This document shows, one piece after another, positions 23,675 through 31,464 of a stretch of DNA of 42,131 bases; the stretch's first letter is position 1; every line of letters begins with the position of its first letter. The stretch covers positions 1 to 42,131 of the forward strand of contig CALTTH010000044.1 in assembly GCA_943908365.1 (NCBI GenBank), in the 5' to 3' direction. Source of the DNA: an uncultured Hyphomicrobiales bacterium (lineage in GTDB: Bacteria > Pseudomonadota > Alphaproteobacteria > Rhizobiales > Rhizobiaceae). A model generated the notes under the pieces. That model saw only the letters and a program-made list of their open reading frames with translations, did no database searches and was not told the origin of the DNA. Both the position numbers and the translations under genes were made by a program.

Positions 23675-24951
23675 GCCAGGCATTGGACAACGTGAAGGCT
23701 GCTTGCACGCGTGGTCTCGTCCTCGCGCCAGTAGCCGCCTTGCTGTTGAGCGTCGCCATCTTGCTGCTCGGCAACGGGCTGCTGGGCACGCTCTTGATCG
23801 TCAGAGCTGGTCAGGAGGGCTTCTCGGCCGCCGCGATCAGCGCGATGATGTCGTTCTACTTCGCAGGCTTCACGATTGGCGCGCTGGTTTTGCCTCGCAT
23901 CATTGTGTCGGTGGGGCACGTACGGACCTTCGCCGGCTTTGCGGCGATCGCATCGATGACCGCCCTTCTCCATGTAGCGTTCGTAAATCCGGTAGCTTGG
24001 ATGCCGCTTCGGCTCGTGACCGGCTTCGCATATGCGGGAATGATCCTCGCAACGGAAAGCTGGCTCAATGCCCACGCGGTTCAATCCACACGCGGTCAGC
24101 TTTTGTCGATTTTCGGCGTTGTCTCCATGGGTTCTTGGGCGACCGGACAGGCGCTCCTCAACATCGCTCCACCCGCCGATGTTACACTTTTCCTCATCGT
24201 CTCGCTGCTGATATCTGCCGCAGTGGTTCCGATCACTCTACTCCCCAGTCATTCGCCGGCCGACGTACGGCACGAGTCGGTTGCATTCAGGGATCTCTTT
24301 TCTGTTTCGCCCTTGGCGTCGATCGGCGTCTTCTTGGCCGGGCTGGCCATAGGCGGCTTCTGGGGCATGGGGCCTAATTTCGCGCAAAGGATTGGTCTCG
24401 ACGTCGCCGGCATCTCCGCCTTCATGGCCGCGGTTCTCGGAGGAACGCTTGTGTTGCAATGGCCGCTCGGTTGGCTCTCCGACCGGGTGTCCAGGAACCT
24501 GGTCATCGCAGGAGCGGCGCTGGCATCCGCCGTGGCAGCCATCGGCGTGTCGGTGGCGGCAGACGCCCCTTTGCCCGTCCTTCTTGCGGCGGGAGCGCTC
24601 TTCGGCGGTTTTGGCATCCCGATCTACTCGCTGTGTCTCGCCGCCGCGAACGACGACCTTCCTCCAGGGCGGCTGCTCGGCACCGCGCGAGGGCTTCTGC
24701 TGCTCAACGGGATCGGAACGGCGGCCGGACCACTTGTCGGGGGCGTGGTGATGGATCGTGTCGGGCCTGGTGGGCTGTTCGTCTATGCTGCTGTCCTGCT
24801 GACCATGCTAGCGGTGTTAGCGGGCCTACGCGGTCGCTCTCGCTCCGCAATCGAGGTAAAGGCGACACGTTGTCCGAGTACGCCGATGATCACCGCCTCT
24901 CTCGATGCGATGATACGAACCCAGGACGAGCCGCAGAGCGTTCGGAACTAG
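23671..24951 (+). CDS. Major facilitator superfamily transporter (YcaD-like)
   Basis: This 426-residue protein has about 12 membrane helices and the MFS loop 2-3 and 8-9 pattern (GWLSDRVSRNLV at about 270). It resembles the YcaD/CynX-type branch of the superfamily, which includes small-molecule exporters; the substrate is unknown. The last ~40 residues are hydrophilic and unlike the family. It ends the redoxin-DM13-MFS operon and is convergent with the GreA/B-like gene, 24 bases away. Its position suggests export of a toxic product or oxidised metabolite. Confidence 0.85.
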   Translation: MSQALDNVKAACTRGLVLAPVAALLLSVAILLLGNGLLGTLLIVRAGQEGFSAAAISAMMSFYFAGFTIGALVLPRIIVSVGHVRTFAGFAAIASMTALLHVAFVNPVAWMPLRLVTGFAYAGMILATESWLNAHAVQSTRGQLLSIFGVVSMGSWATGQALLNIAPPADVTLFLIVSLLISAAVVPITLLPSHSPADVRHESVAFRDLFSVSPLASIGVFLAGLAIGGFWGMGPNFAQRIGLDVAGISAFMAAVLGGTLVLQWPLGWLSDRVSRNLVIAGAALASAVAAIGVSVAADAPLPVLLAAGALFGGFGIPIYSLCLAAANDDLPPGRLLGTARGLLLLNGIGTAAGPLVGGVVMDRVGPGGLFVYAAVLLTMLAVLAGLRGRSRSAIEVKATRCPSTPMITASLDAMIRTQDEPQSVRN

Positions 24952-24975
24952 CGCTGCGGCCCCGGCGACCGTTTG

Positions 24976-25425
24976 CTATGAGACAGCTTCGACCTTCAGC
25001 TCTCGGCCGTTGAATTGAACCGTCTCGCCAGCCTGAGCCCCGTCGATTACCTCGAAGATCGGCGCCATCGTCGATATGCCCATAAGCTCGCGCCCATGGC
25101 AGACGAACTTGTCCGTTGACACCGCGACGACGAAGTAGCGACCCGACAACTTGATGACCGCCCCTTCTGTAACCGCCGTCTTCGGTCCGAAGTCGATTGT
25201 TCTGAGCTTGTCGAGCTTGTCGGCGTAATCGTCCAGCGTATCGTCGAGCGCCTCGGCGAAGTCGCTCGCGATCTCGGCTTGTGCCTGTTCGTCGTTCTCG
25301 ATCGACTCGCTCCGATCCAAGCGAGCGGTAGAAACATAATCGAGATACTTGTCGCGAGCGCTCTGCAGAGCAGCGGTCTCCAACGACAGCATCGTTTCCC
25401 GAATGTGGTCCTTATTCCAATCCAT
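24976..25425 (-). CDS. GreA/GreB C-terminal-domain-like protein
   Basis: This 149-residue protein has an acidic helical N-terminal half (about 1-75, probably a coiled coil) and a C-terminal FKBP-like GreA/GreB domain (about 80-149). The features are AVTEGAVIKLSGRYFVVAV, GISTMAPIFEVIDG, then GETVQFNGRELKVEAV at the end. GreA/B-like proteins enter the RNA polymerase secondary channel. Here the N-terminal half is shorter and more acidic than in GreA, as in Rnk/Gfh-type factors. The ATG at 25425 is the start consistent with the domain; the frame continues upstream without family support. It is last in the gst-corA-DUF unit, suggesting transcription control under stress, which is inference. Confidence 0.7.
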   Translation of the reverse strand: MDWNKDHIRETMLSLETAALQSARDKYLDYVSTARLDRSESIENDEQAQAEIASDFAEALDDTLDDYADKLDKLRTIDFGPKTAVTEGAVIKLSGRYFVVAVSTDKFVCHGRELMGISTMAPIFEVIDGAQAGETVQFNGRELKVEAVS

Positions 25426-25511
25426 CTGCACCTCGTTGCATTGCAATTTGAAATGATAAGCCGATCTATCGAAGCAAGCCGTTGAAAGGCCGCGTTCCGC
25501 AGCCGGCACCG

Positions 25512-26084
25512 TTATTCTTCGATGATGACGTCTTCGCCCTGGTAGGGGATTCTGATCAGCCGAGGATCCCGAATGATGCTGGTCACGAGCCAGACATACG
25601 TCTGTTCTGCGGTATCGAAGCCGAGAATGCTGAATGCGCCCCCGAACGGGCATGCCGGAAAATCGGGGAAGCCTTCTCGAAGAACGTAACGCTCGGGTTC
25701 GCGATCGAATTCGGCCTTATAGACCTTCCGCAGCCCATGCTTGCTCGGAACGCCTTCGTCGCCTGCAGGCGTTATCTCACGATGTTCCAGGAGGCGCTCG
25801 GAAAGATCACGGTGGCAAATCTCGTCGAACACGTCGAAGGCATCAATCAGCAAACCTTTTCGCTCGGTCGCGGGATCGGTGATCGCGTAGATGTTCGAAG
25901 CATCTTCGGCACCGTCCCCGCTTTCGAGACGCAGCGCTGCGTCGACGCGAATGGAGCATGGATCGAGCATCGATCCCAGTTCGAGATCGACTAGGTTGCC
26001 GTCCTTGACGCGGTACTCGCGGTCATAGCCCTTCGCGACGAAGGTCTGCACTGCTTCTAGAACGTCGGTCACTTGGGCGGTCAT
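25512..26084 (-). CDS. Uncharacterised two-part protein; N-terminal half like short PRPP-synthetase-named proteins
   Basis: This is a 190-residue soluble protein. Residues about 5-100 (VLEAVQTFVAKGYDREYRV, DPCSIRVDAALRLESG, IYAITDPATERKGLLIDAFG-like) resemble a family of ~100-residue bacterial proteins often labelled phosphoribosylpyrophosphate synthetase. That label is almost certainly a misnomer, since the PRPP-binding loop is absent. Residues about 105-190 form a second conserved-looking part (SKHGLRKVYKAEFDREPERY, then YVWLVTSIIRDPRLIRIPYQ) that I do not recognise. It is co-oriented with corA (89-base gap) and the GreA/B-like gene (86-base gap). No function can be assigned. Confidence 0.6.
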   Translation of the reverse strand: MTAQVTDVLEAVQTFVAKGYDREYRVKDGNLVDLELGSMLDPCSIRVDAALRLESGDGAEDASNIYAITDPATERKGLLIDAFDVFDEICHRDLSERLLEHREITPAGDEGVPSKHGLRKVYKAEFDREPERYVLREGFPDFPACPFGGAFSILGFDTAEQTYVWLVTSIIRDPRLIRIPYQGEDVIIEE

Positions 26085-26173
26085 TGATGCACCTCGAGTT
26101 CACGTTGGGACGGAAGGGCGGCTGTGGACGGCGCGCGGCAGCCTGCTGGATCTAGTTGAGGCTCGCGCGGCGA

Positions 26174-27142
26174 TCACAGCCACTTGGCCTTCTTGAACCG
26201 CACGAACAGGAAGAGGCAGAACATCAGCATGACACCGAGCACGACGAAGTAGCCGTAAGCCGTGTCCAGTTCCGGCATGTTCTTGAAGTTCATGCCGTAT
26301 ATGCCTGCAATCGCTGTCGGCACTGCGAGGATCGCGGCCCATGCCGCAAGTTGGCGTGTGACGACCCCGATTCTTTGCGCTTCGAGAAGGCTGCTGAACT
26401 CGAATACAGTGGATAGCACCTGCAGGAGGCCATCGACCATGGACTGGACACGATCAACATGGTCCGCAACGTCGTTGAAGTAGGGTCGCACCTCAGCGCT
26501 GATGCAGGGAAAGTGTCCGCGCACGAGCTTGCGCACCAGTTCGGCCATAGCGCCAAGGGTGCGCTGAAAGCGCGTCAGCTCGCATCTCAGGCCGAAGATG
26601 CGAGCAACGTCCTCTCGCCCAAGGAAGTCGTCGAGCGACCGCCTCTCCATCGCAAGTACGTCATCCTCGATCATTTCGAAGATGGGCAGATACTGATCCA
26701 CGATCCGGTGAAGGATCGCGTGGAGGACGTAATCGACGCCCTTTCCGAATTGGGCGGGCGAACGCTCGAGTTGCTCTCGAAGGTTGCCCAATGCCCCGGC
26801 GTTGCCGTGGCGAACGGTGATAAGATGGTTATGGCCAGTAAAGATCGCCGTCTTGCCGTAACGTATGCGGTCCCCGACCAGCTCAGCTGTCTGGGCGACG
26901 ACGTAAAGCTCGCCGTTATAAACTTCGAGCTTGGGCGGGCATATCGGGTGCATCGCGTTGTCTATCGCCAAAGGATGCAGATTATAGGTCGCCTGAAGCG
27001 CCCTCAGTTCGTTGACGGAAGGCTCGCTGAGCCCAATCCAGCAGAAGCCCGAACGGTTCTTGTCGAGCTCGACGCGTTCGTCGATAGCCACTTCTCGGAT
27101 ACGCCGACCCTCGTTGTAGTAATATGCAGCGATGACACTCAT
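26174..27142 (-). CDS. CorA-family magnesium/divalent cation transporter
   Basis: This 322-residue protein has the CorA layout: a large acidic cytoplasmic domain (about 1-260), a long stalk helix, then two C-terminal membrane helices. The signature YGMNF (about 282-286) comes at the end of the first helix and a basic KKAKWL tail ends the protein. It forms a pentameric Mg2+ (or Co2+/Ni2+) channel. The ATG at 27142 overlaps the GST stop (ATGA), so the two are translationally coupled. Its place in a redox operon is unusual; magnesium or manganese supply during oxidative stress is a possible reason. Confidence 0.93.
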   Translation of the reverse strand: MSVIAAYYYNEGRRIREVAIDERVELDKNRSGFCWIGLSEPSVNELRALQATYNLHPLAIDNAMHPICPPKLEVYNGELYVVAQTAELVGDRIRYGKTAIFTGHNHLITVRHGNAGALGNLREQLERSPAQFGKGVDYVLHAILHRIVDQYLPIFEMIEDDVLAMERRSLDDFLGREDVARIFGLRCELTRFQRTLGAMAELVRKLVRGHFPCISAEVRPYFNDVADHVDRVQSMVDGLLQVLSTVFEFSSLLEAQRIGVVTRQLAAWAAILAVPTAIAGIYGMNFKNMPELDTAYGYFVVLGVMLMFCLFLFVRFKKAKWL

Positions 27143-27843
27143 GCTGATCTCGCCGGCATGAGCAGCCCACGTTGGACTGCTGGGCGCGCAAGGCCGCGAT
27201 CCAGCCACGCTCGGACATTCGAATGATCGCTAAACCGCAGTAGGTCGCCGGCATCGTAGGCGCCAACCAGGGCGTTCACCCAACCGAGGGTCGCAATGTC
27301 AGCAATGGAGTAGTCGTCAACGATCCAGCTGCGCCCGTCCAACTGGCGATCCAAGACGCCTAGAAGACGTCTGGACTCGTCGGCGAACCGCTGCTGAGGC
27401 CGCTTATCCTCGTAGTCCTTACCGCCCCAACGCAAGAAAAAGCCGAGTTGACCGAACATTGGGCCAATCGCCGACATCTGGAAGAATACCCAGCTTAGCG
27501 CCTCGTAGCGCTTGGCTGATGCTCTCGGGACGAGCTGGTCGGTCTTCTCGGCCAAATAAACGAGGATCGCACCGGATTCCCAAACGCCGAGCGGCTTACC
27601 GTCCGGGCCCACTGGGTCGATGATCGCAGGTATGCGGCCATTCGGGTTTAGTGAAACGAAGGCCGGATCTTTGCTTTCGTTTTTAGAGATGTCGATAAAG
27701 TGCGGCTCGTACGGCAGGCCGATCTCCTCGAGCATGATCGAGACCTTGACGCCGTTGGGCGTGGGCGCGGCGTAGAGCTGCAGAAGGTCGGGGTTGGATG
27801 CCGGCCAGCGTTGTGTGATCGGAAACGAAGAAAGGTCTGGCAT
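27139..27843 (-). CDS. Nu-class (YghU/YfcG-like) glutathione S-transferase / disulfide-bond oxidoreductase
   Basis: This 234-residue protein has an N-terminal thioredoxin-fold domain (about 20-110) with APTPNGVKVSIMLEE, the Thr/Asn motif typical of Nu-class GSTs that bind two glutathiones. It also has NGRIPAIIDP (cis-Pro) and WESGAILVYLAEK (glutathione-binding Glu-Ser). The helical C-terminal domain (about 120-225) includes SIADIATLGWV. Nu-class enzymes reduce disulfides and organic hydroperoxides with glutathione. It precedes corA with an ATGA overlap and follows the msrB-msrA pair after an inverted-repeat region of 134 bases. Confidence 0.9.
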   Translation of the reverse strand: MPDLSSFPITQRWPASNPDLLQLYAAPTPNGVKVSIMLEEIGLPYEPHFIDISKNESKDPAFVSLNPNGRIPAIIDPVGPDGKPLGVWESGAILVYLAEKTDQLVPRASAKRYEALSWVFFQMSAIGPMFGQLGFFLRWGGKDYEDKRPQQRFADESRRLLGVLDRQLDGRSWIVDDYSIADIATLGWVNALVGAYDAGDLLRFSDHSNVRAWLDRGLARPAVQRGLLMPARSA

Positions 27844-27908
27844 GATGTGGCGATCCTAACAACTCGATGGCTGAGGAGCGGTCTGACCGCTTGATTAGCT
27901 GGGTTTCA

Positions 27909-27945
27909 GACCCGCACCATCAGTGGATGCGGGTCCGATGGTGCG
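27909..27945. repeat. Overlapping, mutually exclusive inverted repeats between msrA and gst
   Basis: One stem pairs 27909-27916 (GACCCGCA) with 27928-27935 (TGCGGGTC). A second pairs 27914-27922 (CGCACCATC) with 27937-27945 (GATGGTGCG). They share bases, so only one can form at a time. This could be a partial terminator or attenuator between msrA and gst; no long U-run follows on the minus strand. Confidence 0.5.
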
Positions 27946-27977
27946 ACCCAGGGGCTCAGCCGCAATTGTCGCTGCAG

Positions 27978-28517
27978 TTATTCCGCTGCCGCGCCGGCCT
28001 CAGCCTGGGTGTCGCCAGCGTCTTTACGCTTCGGGAGCACCCAGTTAGCGCGCGGGAAATGGCAGGTATATCCGCCCGGCCTCTTCTCCAGATAATCCTG
28101 GTGCTCCGGCTCCGCTTCCCAGAAGTCACCCACGGGCTCGACTTCGGTGACGACCTTGCCGTCCCACAGCCCGGACGCATCGACGTCGGCTATCGTATCT
28201 TCGGCGATGCGCTTCTGCTCCTCGTCGACGTAATAGATGCCAGACCGATAGGAGAGGCCGCGGTCGTTGCCTTGGCGGTTCTTTGTCGTCGGATCATGGA
28301 TCTGGAAGAAGTATTCCAGGATATTACGGTAGCTCGTCACTGTCGGGTCGAAGGTGATCTCGATCCCCTCTGCATGAGTGCCATGGTTGCGGTACGTGGC
28401 ATTCGGCACGTCGCCACCGGTGTAGCCGACGCGGGTCGAAACGATGCCGGGCTGCTTGCGGATCAGATCCTGCATTCCCCAAAAGCATCCGCCAGCGAGA
28501 ACAGCGCGCTGTTGCAT
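27978..28517 (-). CDS. msrA: Peptide-methionine (S)-S-oxide reductase MsrA
   Basis: This 179-residue enzyme reduces Met-S-sulfoxide in proteins. The site GGCFWGMQDLIR has the nucleophile Cys11. Conserved VSTRVGYTGG, HAEGIEITFDP, FFQIHDPTT, YRSGIYY and FWEAEPEHQDY follow in the normal order, so this is a complete canonical MsrA, unlike the divergent copy at 13304. The C-terminal tail (residues about 165-179) is Ala-rich. It starts one base after the msrB stop, so msrB-msrA are translationally coupled. A LysR-type operator lies upstream of msrB. Confidence 0.96.
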   Translation of the reverse strand: MQQRAVLAGGCFWGMQDLIRKQPGIVSTRVGYTGGDVPNATYRNHGTHAEGIEITFDPTVTSYRNILEYFFQIHDPTTKNRQGNDRGLSYRSGIYYVDEEQKRIAEDTIADVDASGLWDGKVVTEVEPVGDFWEAEPEHQDYLEKRPGGYTCHFPRANWVLPKRKDAGDTQAEAGAAAE

Positions 28518-28518
28518 G

Positions 28519-28962
28519 TTAGGCCTCCTCTACTTGGTCGAGATATTCGCCATAGCCCGCGGCTTCCATCTCATCGCGCGGGATGAATCGAAGTGATGCC
28601 GAGTTGATGCAGTAGCGCAGGCCGCCGCGGTCAGACGGCCCGTCCGGAAACACGTGGCCAAGATGGCTGTCGCCGTGCACCGAGCGAACCTCCGTCCGAA
28701 CCATGCCATGCGAGCTGTCTCGCACTTCGTTCACGTGAGCCGCGACGATCGGCTTGGTAAAGCTCGGCCAGCCAGTGCCCGACTCGAACTTGTCCGTCGA
28801 CGCGAACAACGGCTCGCCGGATACGACGTCAACGTAGATGCCCGCCTCCTTGTTGTCGTTATACTCGCCGGTAAAGGGCCTCTCGGTGCCGTCCTGCTGG
28901 GTGATCCGGCGTTGTTCCGGGGTCAGGCGTTCGATTGCTGCCTGCGACTTTTCAAACTTCAT
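28519..28962 (-). CDS. msrB: Peptide-methionine (R)-S-oxide reductase MsrB
   Basis: This 147-residue enzyme reduces Met-R-sulfoxide. The signature SGTGWPSF (about 61-68), GHVFPDGP (about 102-109) and the catalytic Cys118 in RYCINSASLRF are present. The two CxxC zinc pairs found in many MsrB proteins are absent (the first is replaced by YVDVVSGEPLF), so it is the zinc-free type. The residue at the usual resolving position (Ser/Thr-rich FASTDKFES) is not Cys. It is the first gene of the msrB-msrA unit, with an island operator about 110 bases upstream of its start. Confidence 0.96.
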   Translation of the reverse strand: MKFEKSQAAIERLTPEQRRITQQDGTERPFTGEYNDNKEAGIYVDVVSGEPLFASTDKFESGTGWPSFTKPIVAAHVNEVRDSSHGMVRTEVRSVHGDSHLGHVFPDGPSDRGGLRYCINSASLRFIPRDEMEAAGYGEYLDQVEEA

Positions 28963-29069
28963 GGTGAATCTCCATTACTTAGTTAGAGGGTCAGGCACAC
29001 TACGTTCAATTTATCACGTCGATACTCACATCAACTATCGCAGTGGCCCCAACATTAATCCAATACGTC

Positions 29070-29093
29070 GTGCGTATAGTTTCTATACCGCAC
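29070..29093. promoter_or_regulatory. LysR-type operator, copy 4 (msrB promoter)
   Basis: The core TATAGTTTCTATA lies at 29075-29087. The outer arms GTGCG (29070-29074) and CGCAC (29089-29093) extend the dyad. It lies between the 3' end of lysR1 and the msrB start. Confidence 0.75.
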
Positions 29094-29112
29094 ATGCCTC
29101 TTGCTTGGCGGG

Positions 29113-29985
29113 TCAACTCCATTCGTATCGGGCTGCAAGCTGAGCGATTTTTCGTATCTCGACCGGTGCCGTAGATCCGGACACGGTGGCAATCACGATC
29201 TCACGCTCGATAGCGAAGCCCTCGATCGGCCTGGTGATCAAGCCGTGGGTGGTGGCCGAGCGTTCGGGCAGAATGCATACCCCCCGACCTTCGGCGACGA
29301 TGCGCTGCACCCAATCATCTCGATCTGAGCGAAAGCGAGGACGTATCCGCACCTCTCGACGCGCGAAGTGATCGAGGATTTGATCGCGGCATTCGCATTT
29401 CAGTCGATCTACAAACGGGAAAGAGAGCAGGTCTTCGCCACGAACGACTTCGCACGCCGCTAAGGGGTGATCTGCAGCGCAGCCGAGCACGAAACGCTCC
29501 CGGAAGAGAGGACGCACATCAAGTTTACGATCCGGCCTGGATTCGCGAGGCAGGATGCACGCGTGATATTTGCCTGAGAGCACCTCCGACGTGTCCTCGC
29601 CCGACTGGAGCGAGTGCAGTTTGATCTCGATGGACGGCACCTCTTCCAGAGCGCTCTCGAAAAAGGCTGTGAAGGCCCTCGGGCCGACGCTGGAGGCGAC
29701 AGCAACATCGAGAACGCGATGCCGCCCCATCGCCCAGTTTTCCGAGTGATGTCTTACGCTCTTCATCGCAACCAGCATTCGGCGGAATTCCAGCTCGACG
29801 TCCTGACCCAGGCTCGTTAGCCGGCTGTTCTTCCCGTCACGATAGATAAGCGGTCCACCGAGTTCCTCCTCCAGGCGGCGGATCGCTCGGGTCAGGCTTG
29901 GTTGTGACACACCACTGAGGCGAGCAGCCGCAGTGAAATTCAGCGTCTCGGCCAAGTTGATGAAATAGCTGACCTGATTGAGTTC
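29113..29985 (-). CDS. LysR-family transcriptional regulator (island lysR1)
   Basis: This protein of about 290 residues has a typical LysR HTH (MELNQVSYFINLAETLNFTAAARLSGVSQPSLTRAI begins at residue 1, recognition helix about 30-45) and a type-2 periplasmic-binding-like effector domain (about 90-290). The frame is open further upstream, but the ATG at 29985 gives the family-standard start. Two Cys (CECRDQ, about residue 200) lie in the effector domain and could sense oxidants; this is speculation. It is divergent from the OsmC fusion gene, and two perfect MarR-type dyads lie in the shared promoter, so it is probably MarR-controlled. It is a candidate for the regulator binding the TATAGTTTC sites. 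Confidence 0.9.
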   Translation of the reverse strand, partial: ELNQVSYFINLAETLNFTAAARLSGVSQPSLTRAIRRLEEELGGPLIYRDGKNSRLTSLGQDVELEFRRMLVAMKSVRHHSENWAMGRHRVLDVAVASSVGPRAFTAFFESALEEVPSIEIKLHSLQSGEDTSEVLSGKYHACILPRESRPDRKLDVRPLFRERFVLGCAADHPLAACEVVRGEDLLSFPFVDRLKCECRDQILDHFARREVRIRPRFRSDRDDWVQRIVAEGRGVCILPERSATTHGLITRPIEGFAIEREIVIATVSGSTAPVEIRKIAQLAARYEWS

Positions 29986-30052
29986 CATAGCCCTTTGGCC
30001 TGCGCCTGACGAATGCCACCCCAGTGGACCAATCTGACTATGGCCACAGAAG

Positions 30053-30067
30053 TATGCGCGACGCATA
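30053..30067. promoter_or_regulatory. MarR-type operator, copy 1 (lysR1/OsmC-fusion promoter)
   Basis: TATGCG-CGA-CGCATA is a perfect 6-bp dyad with a 3-base spacer, in the divergent promoter of lysR1 and the OsmC fusion. Confidence 0.78.
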
Positions 30068-30090
30068 TAATAGTGGTTTAGGGGCTTGTC

Positions 30091-30109
30091 TATATGCGCC
30101 ACGCATATA
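30091..30109. promoter_or_regulatory. MarR-type operator, copy 2 (lysR1/OsmC-fusion promoter)
   Basis: TATATGCG-CCA-CGCATATA is a perfect 8-bp dyad with a 3-base spacer, centred 40 bases from copy 1 (about four helical turns). Confidence 0.8.
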
Positions 30110-30209
30110 AAAAGAATGCCTTGGCGGTTATCTCGGGTCGATGGTGCTCCGGGTCAGGTTCGAAGGGTTTCGGTGCACCTGCCAAGCCGCCGTTGGAGGC
30201 TCGAAGCAT

Positions 30210-31436
30210 ATGGCAGGAACACGGTTCAAGTTTGCCGGGGGAGCGGCGTCGGAGCTAACCGGGCACCTAGAGGCGCCGGAAGGGACTCCTCGCGGCTGGG
30301 CGATTTTCGCCCATTGTTTCACTTGCGGGAAGGACAGTCGCGCCGCCGTCCACATCGCACGCGCGCTCTCGCGGGCTGGTATCGGCGTCTTGCGGTTCGA
30401 CTTCGCCGGCACAGGGCTCGCGAGTGCCGCGGAAGAAGAGGTAAGCTTCGCTTCTGACGTCGACGATCTGAGGGCAGCCGCGAAGGCCATGGCGGCTGCC
30501 GGTATGCCACCCGCCCTCCTTGTCGGGCACAGCCTGGGTGGCACGGCAGCGATCGTAGCCGCCGCCGAGCTGCCGGATGTCGCAGCGGTGGTGACGATCG
30601 GTGCGCCGGCCGACCTTCAGCATATCTTGCGCGTGTTCCGGCCTGGCGACCTCGACGCGATAGCGAGCAAGGGCGAGGCCTCTGTGGAGATCGCTGGCAG
30701 GCCGTTCCTCATCCGCCGCACCTTCCTGGAAACGGTAGAGCGAGCCGACATCGAGAAGTCCATCGCCGCGCTTCGACGTCCGGTGCTGGTCATGCATTCG
30801 CCGGTGGACCAAGTCGTGGGCATCGAGCATGCCTCGCGAATCTTCGTCGCGTCACGACATCCTAAGAGCTTTGTCTCGCTCGACACGGCGGATCACCTTC
30901 TCACCGACGTCGAAGATGCGAACTACGCCTCAGCTATGGTCGCCGCGTGGGCCAGCCGCTTTCTTCCGCCGCTTGCGGCGGATCTTCCGCAGGTCGAGGC
31001 GGCGAAAGGTGTCGTTGCATCGGAGACGCTCGCGGGAAAGTTCCAGCTCACGGTGCGCAGTGGCGAGCACACTCTGTTCGCCGACGAGCCGGAATCGGTC
31101 GGAGGTCTTGGGAGCGGCTTGTCTCCCTACGAACTGGTGTCAGCCGGGCTAGCTGCCTGCACGGTGATGACGATGCGCCTTTACGCCGACCGCAAGGGCT
31201 TCCCGCTCGAAAGAGCGACGACGACCGTGCGGCACGAGAAGGTGGCGGACATGATGCCGCCTGACCGCTTCACACGCACCATCGTTCTCGATGGGCCGCT
31301 CAGCGATGATCAACGCGCGCGCATTCTTGAGATCGCGGATCGGTGTCCCGTCGATCTGACGCTCGTCCGGGGTTCTGATGTGCAGACCGAGCTTTCGAGC
31401 GGCGGTCAGCCTGCCGGTGCGGCGTCGTCGAGTTGA
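30210..31436 (+). CDS. Alpha/beta hydrolase-OsmC fusion protein
   Basis: This 408-residue two-domain protein has an alpha/beta hydrolase at residues about 10-255: the nucleophile is in GHSLGG (Ser108), the acid is Asp in HSPVDQVVG (about 205) and the base is His in TADHLL (about 232). An OsmC/Ohr-like domain occupies residues about 265-400 with the peroxide-reacting cysteines Cys317 (LAACTVMTM) and Cys379 (ADRCPVDLTL). OsmC domains reduce organic hydroperoxides. The fusion suggests that an ester or hydroperoxide substrate is processed in two steps, or that the hydrolase part delivers substrate. The ATG at 30210 is preferred over the frame start at 30141. It heads an operon with a second canonical msrA and a ZIP-like gene, under two MarR-type operators. 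Confidence 0.9.
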   Translation: MAGTRFKFAGGAASELTGHLEAPEGTPRGWAIFAHCFTCGKDSRAAVHIARALSRAGIGVLRFDFAGTGLASAAEEEVSFASDVDDLRAAAKAMAAAGMPPALLVGHSLGGTAAIVAAAELPDVAAVVTIGAPADLQHILRVFRPGDLDAIASKGEASVEIAGRPFLIRRTFLETVERADIEKSIAALRRPVLVMHSPVDQVVGIEHASRIFVASRHPKSFVSLDTADHLLTDVEDANYASAMVAAWASRFLPPLAADLPQVEAAKGVVASETLAGKFQLTVRSGEHTLFADEPESVGGLGSGLSPYELVSAGLAACTVMTMRLYADRKGFPLERATTTVRHEKVADMMPPDRFTRTIVLDGPLSDDQRARILEIADRCPVDLTLVRGSDVQTELSSGGQPAGAASSS

Positions 31437-31464
31437 TTTGGTATACAGAGCTAAGGGTAAACGG

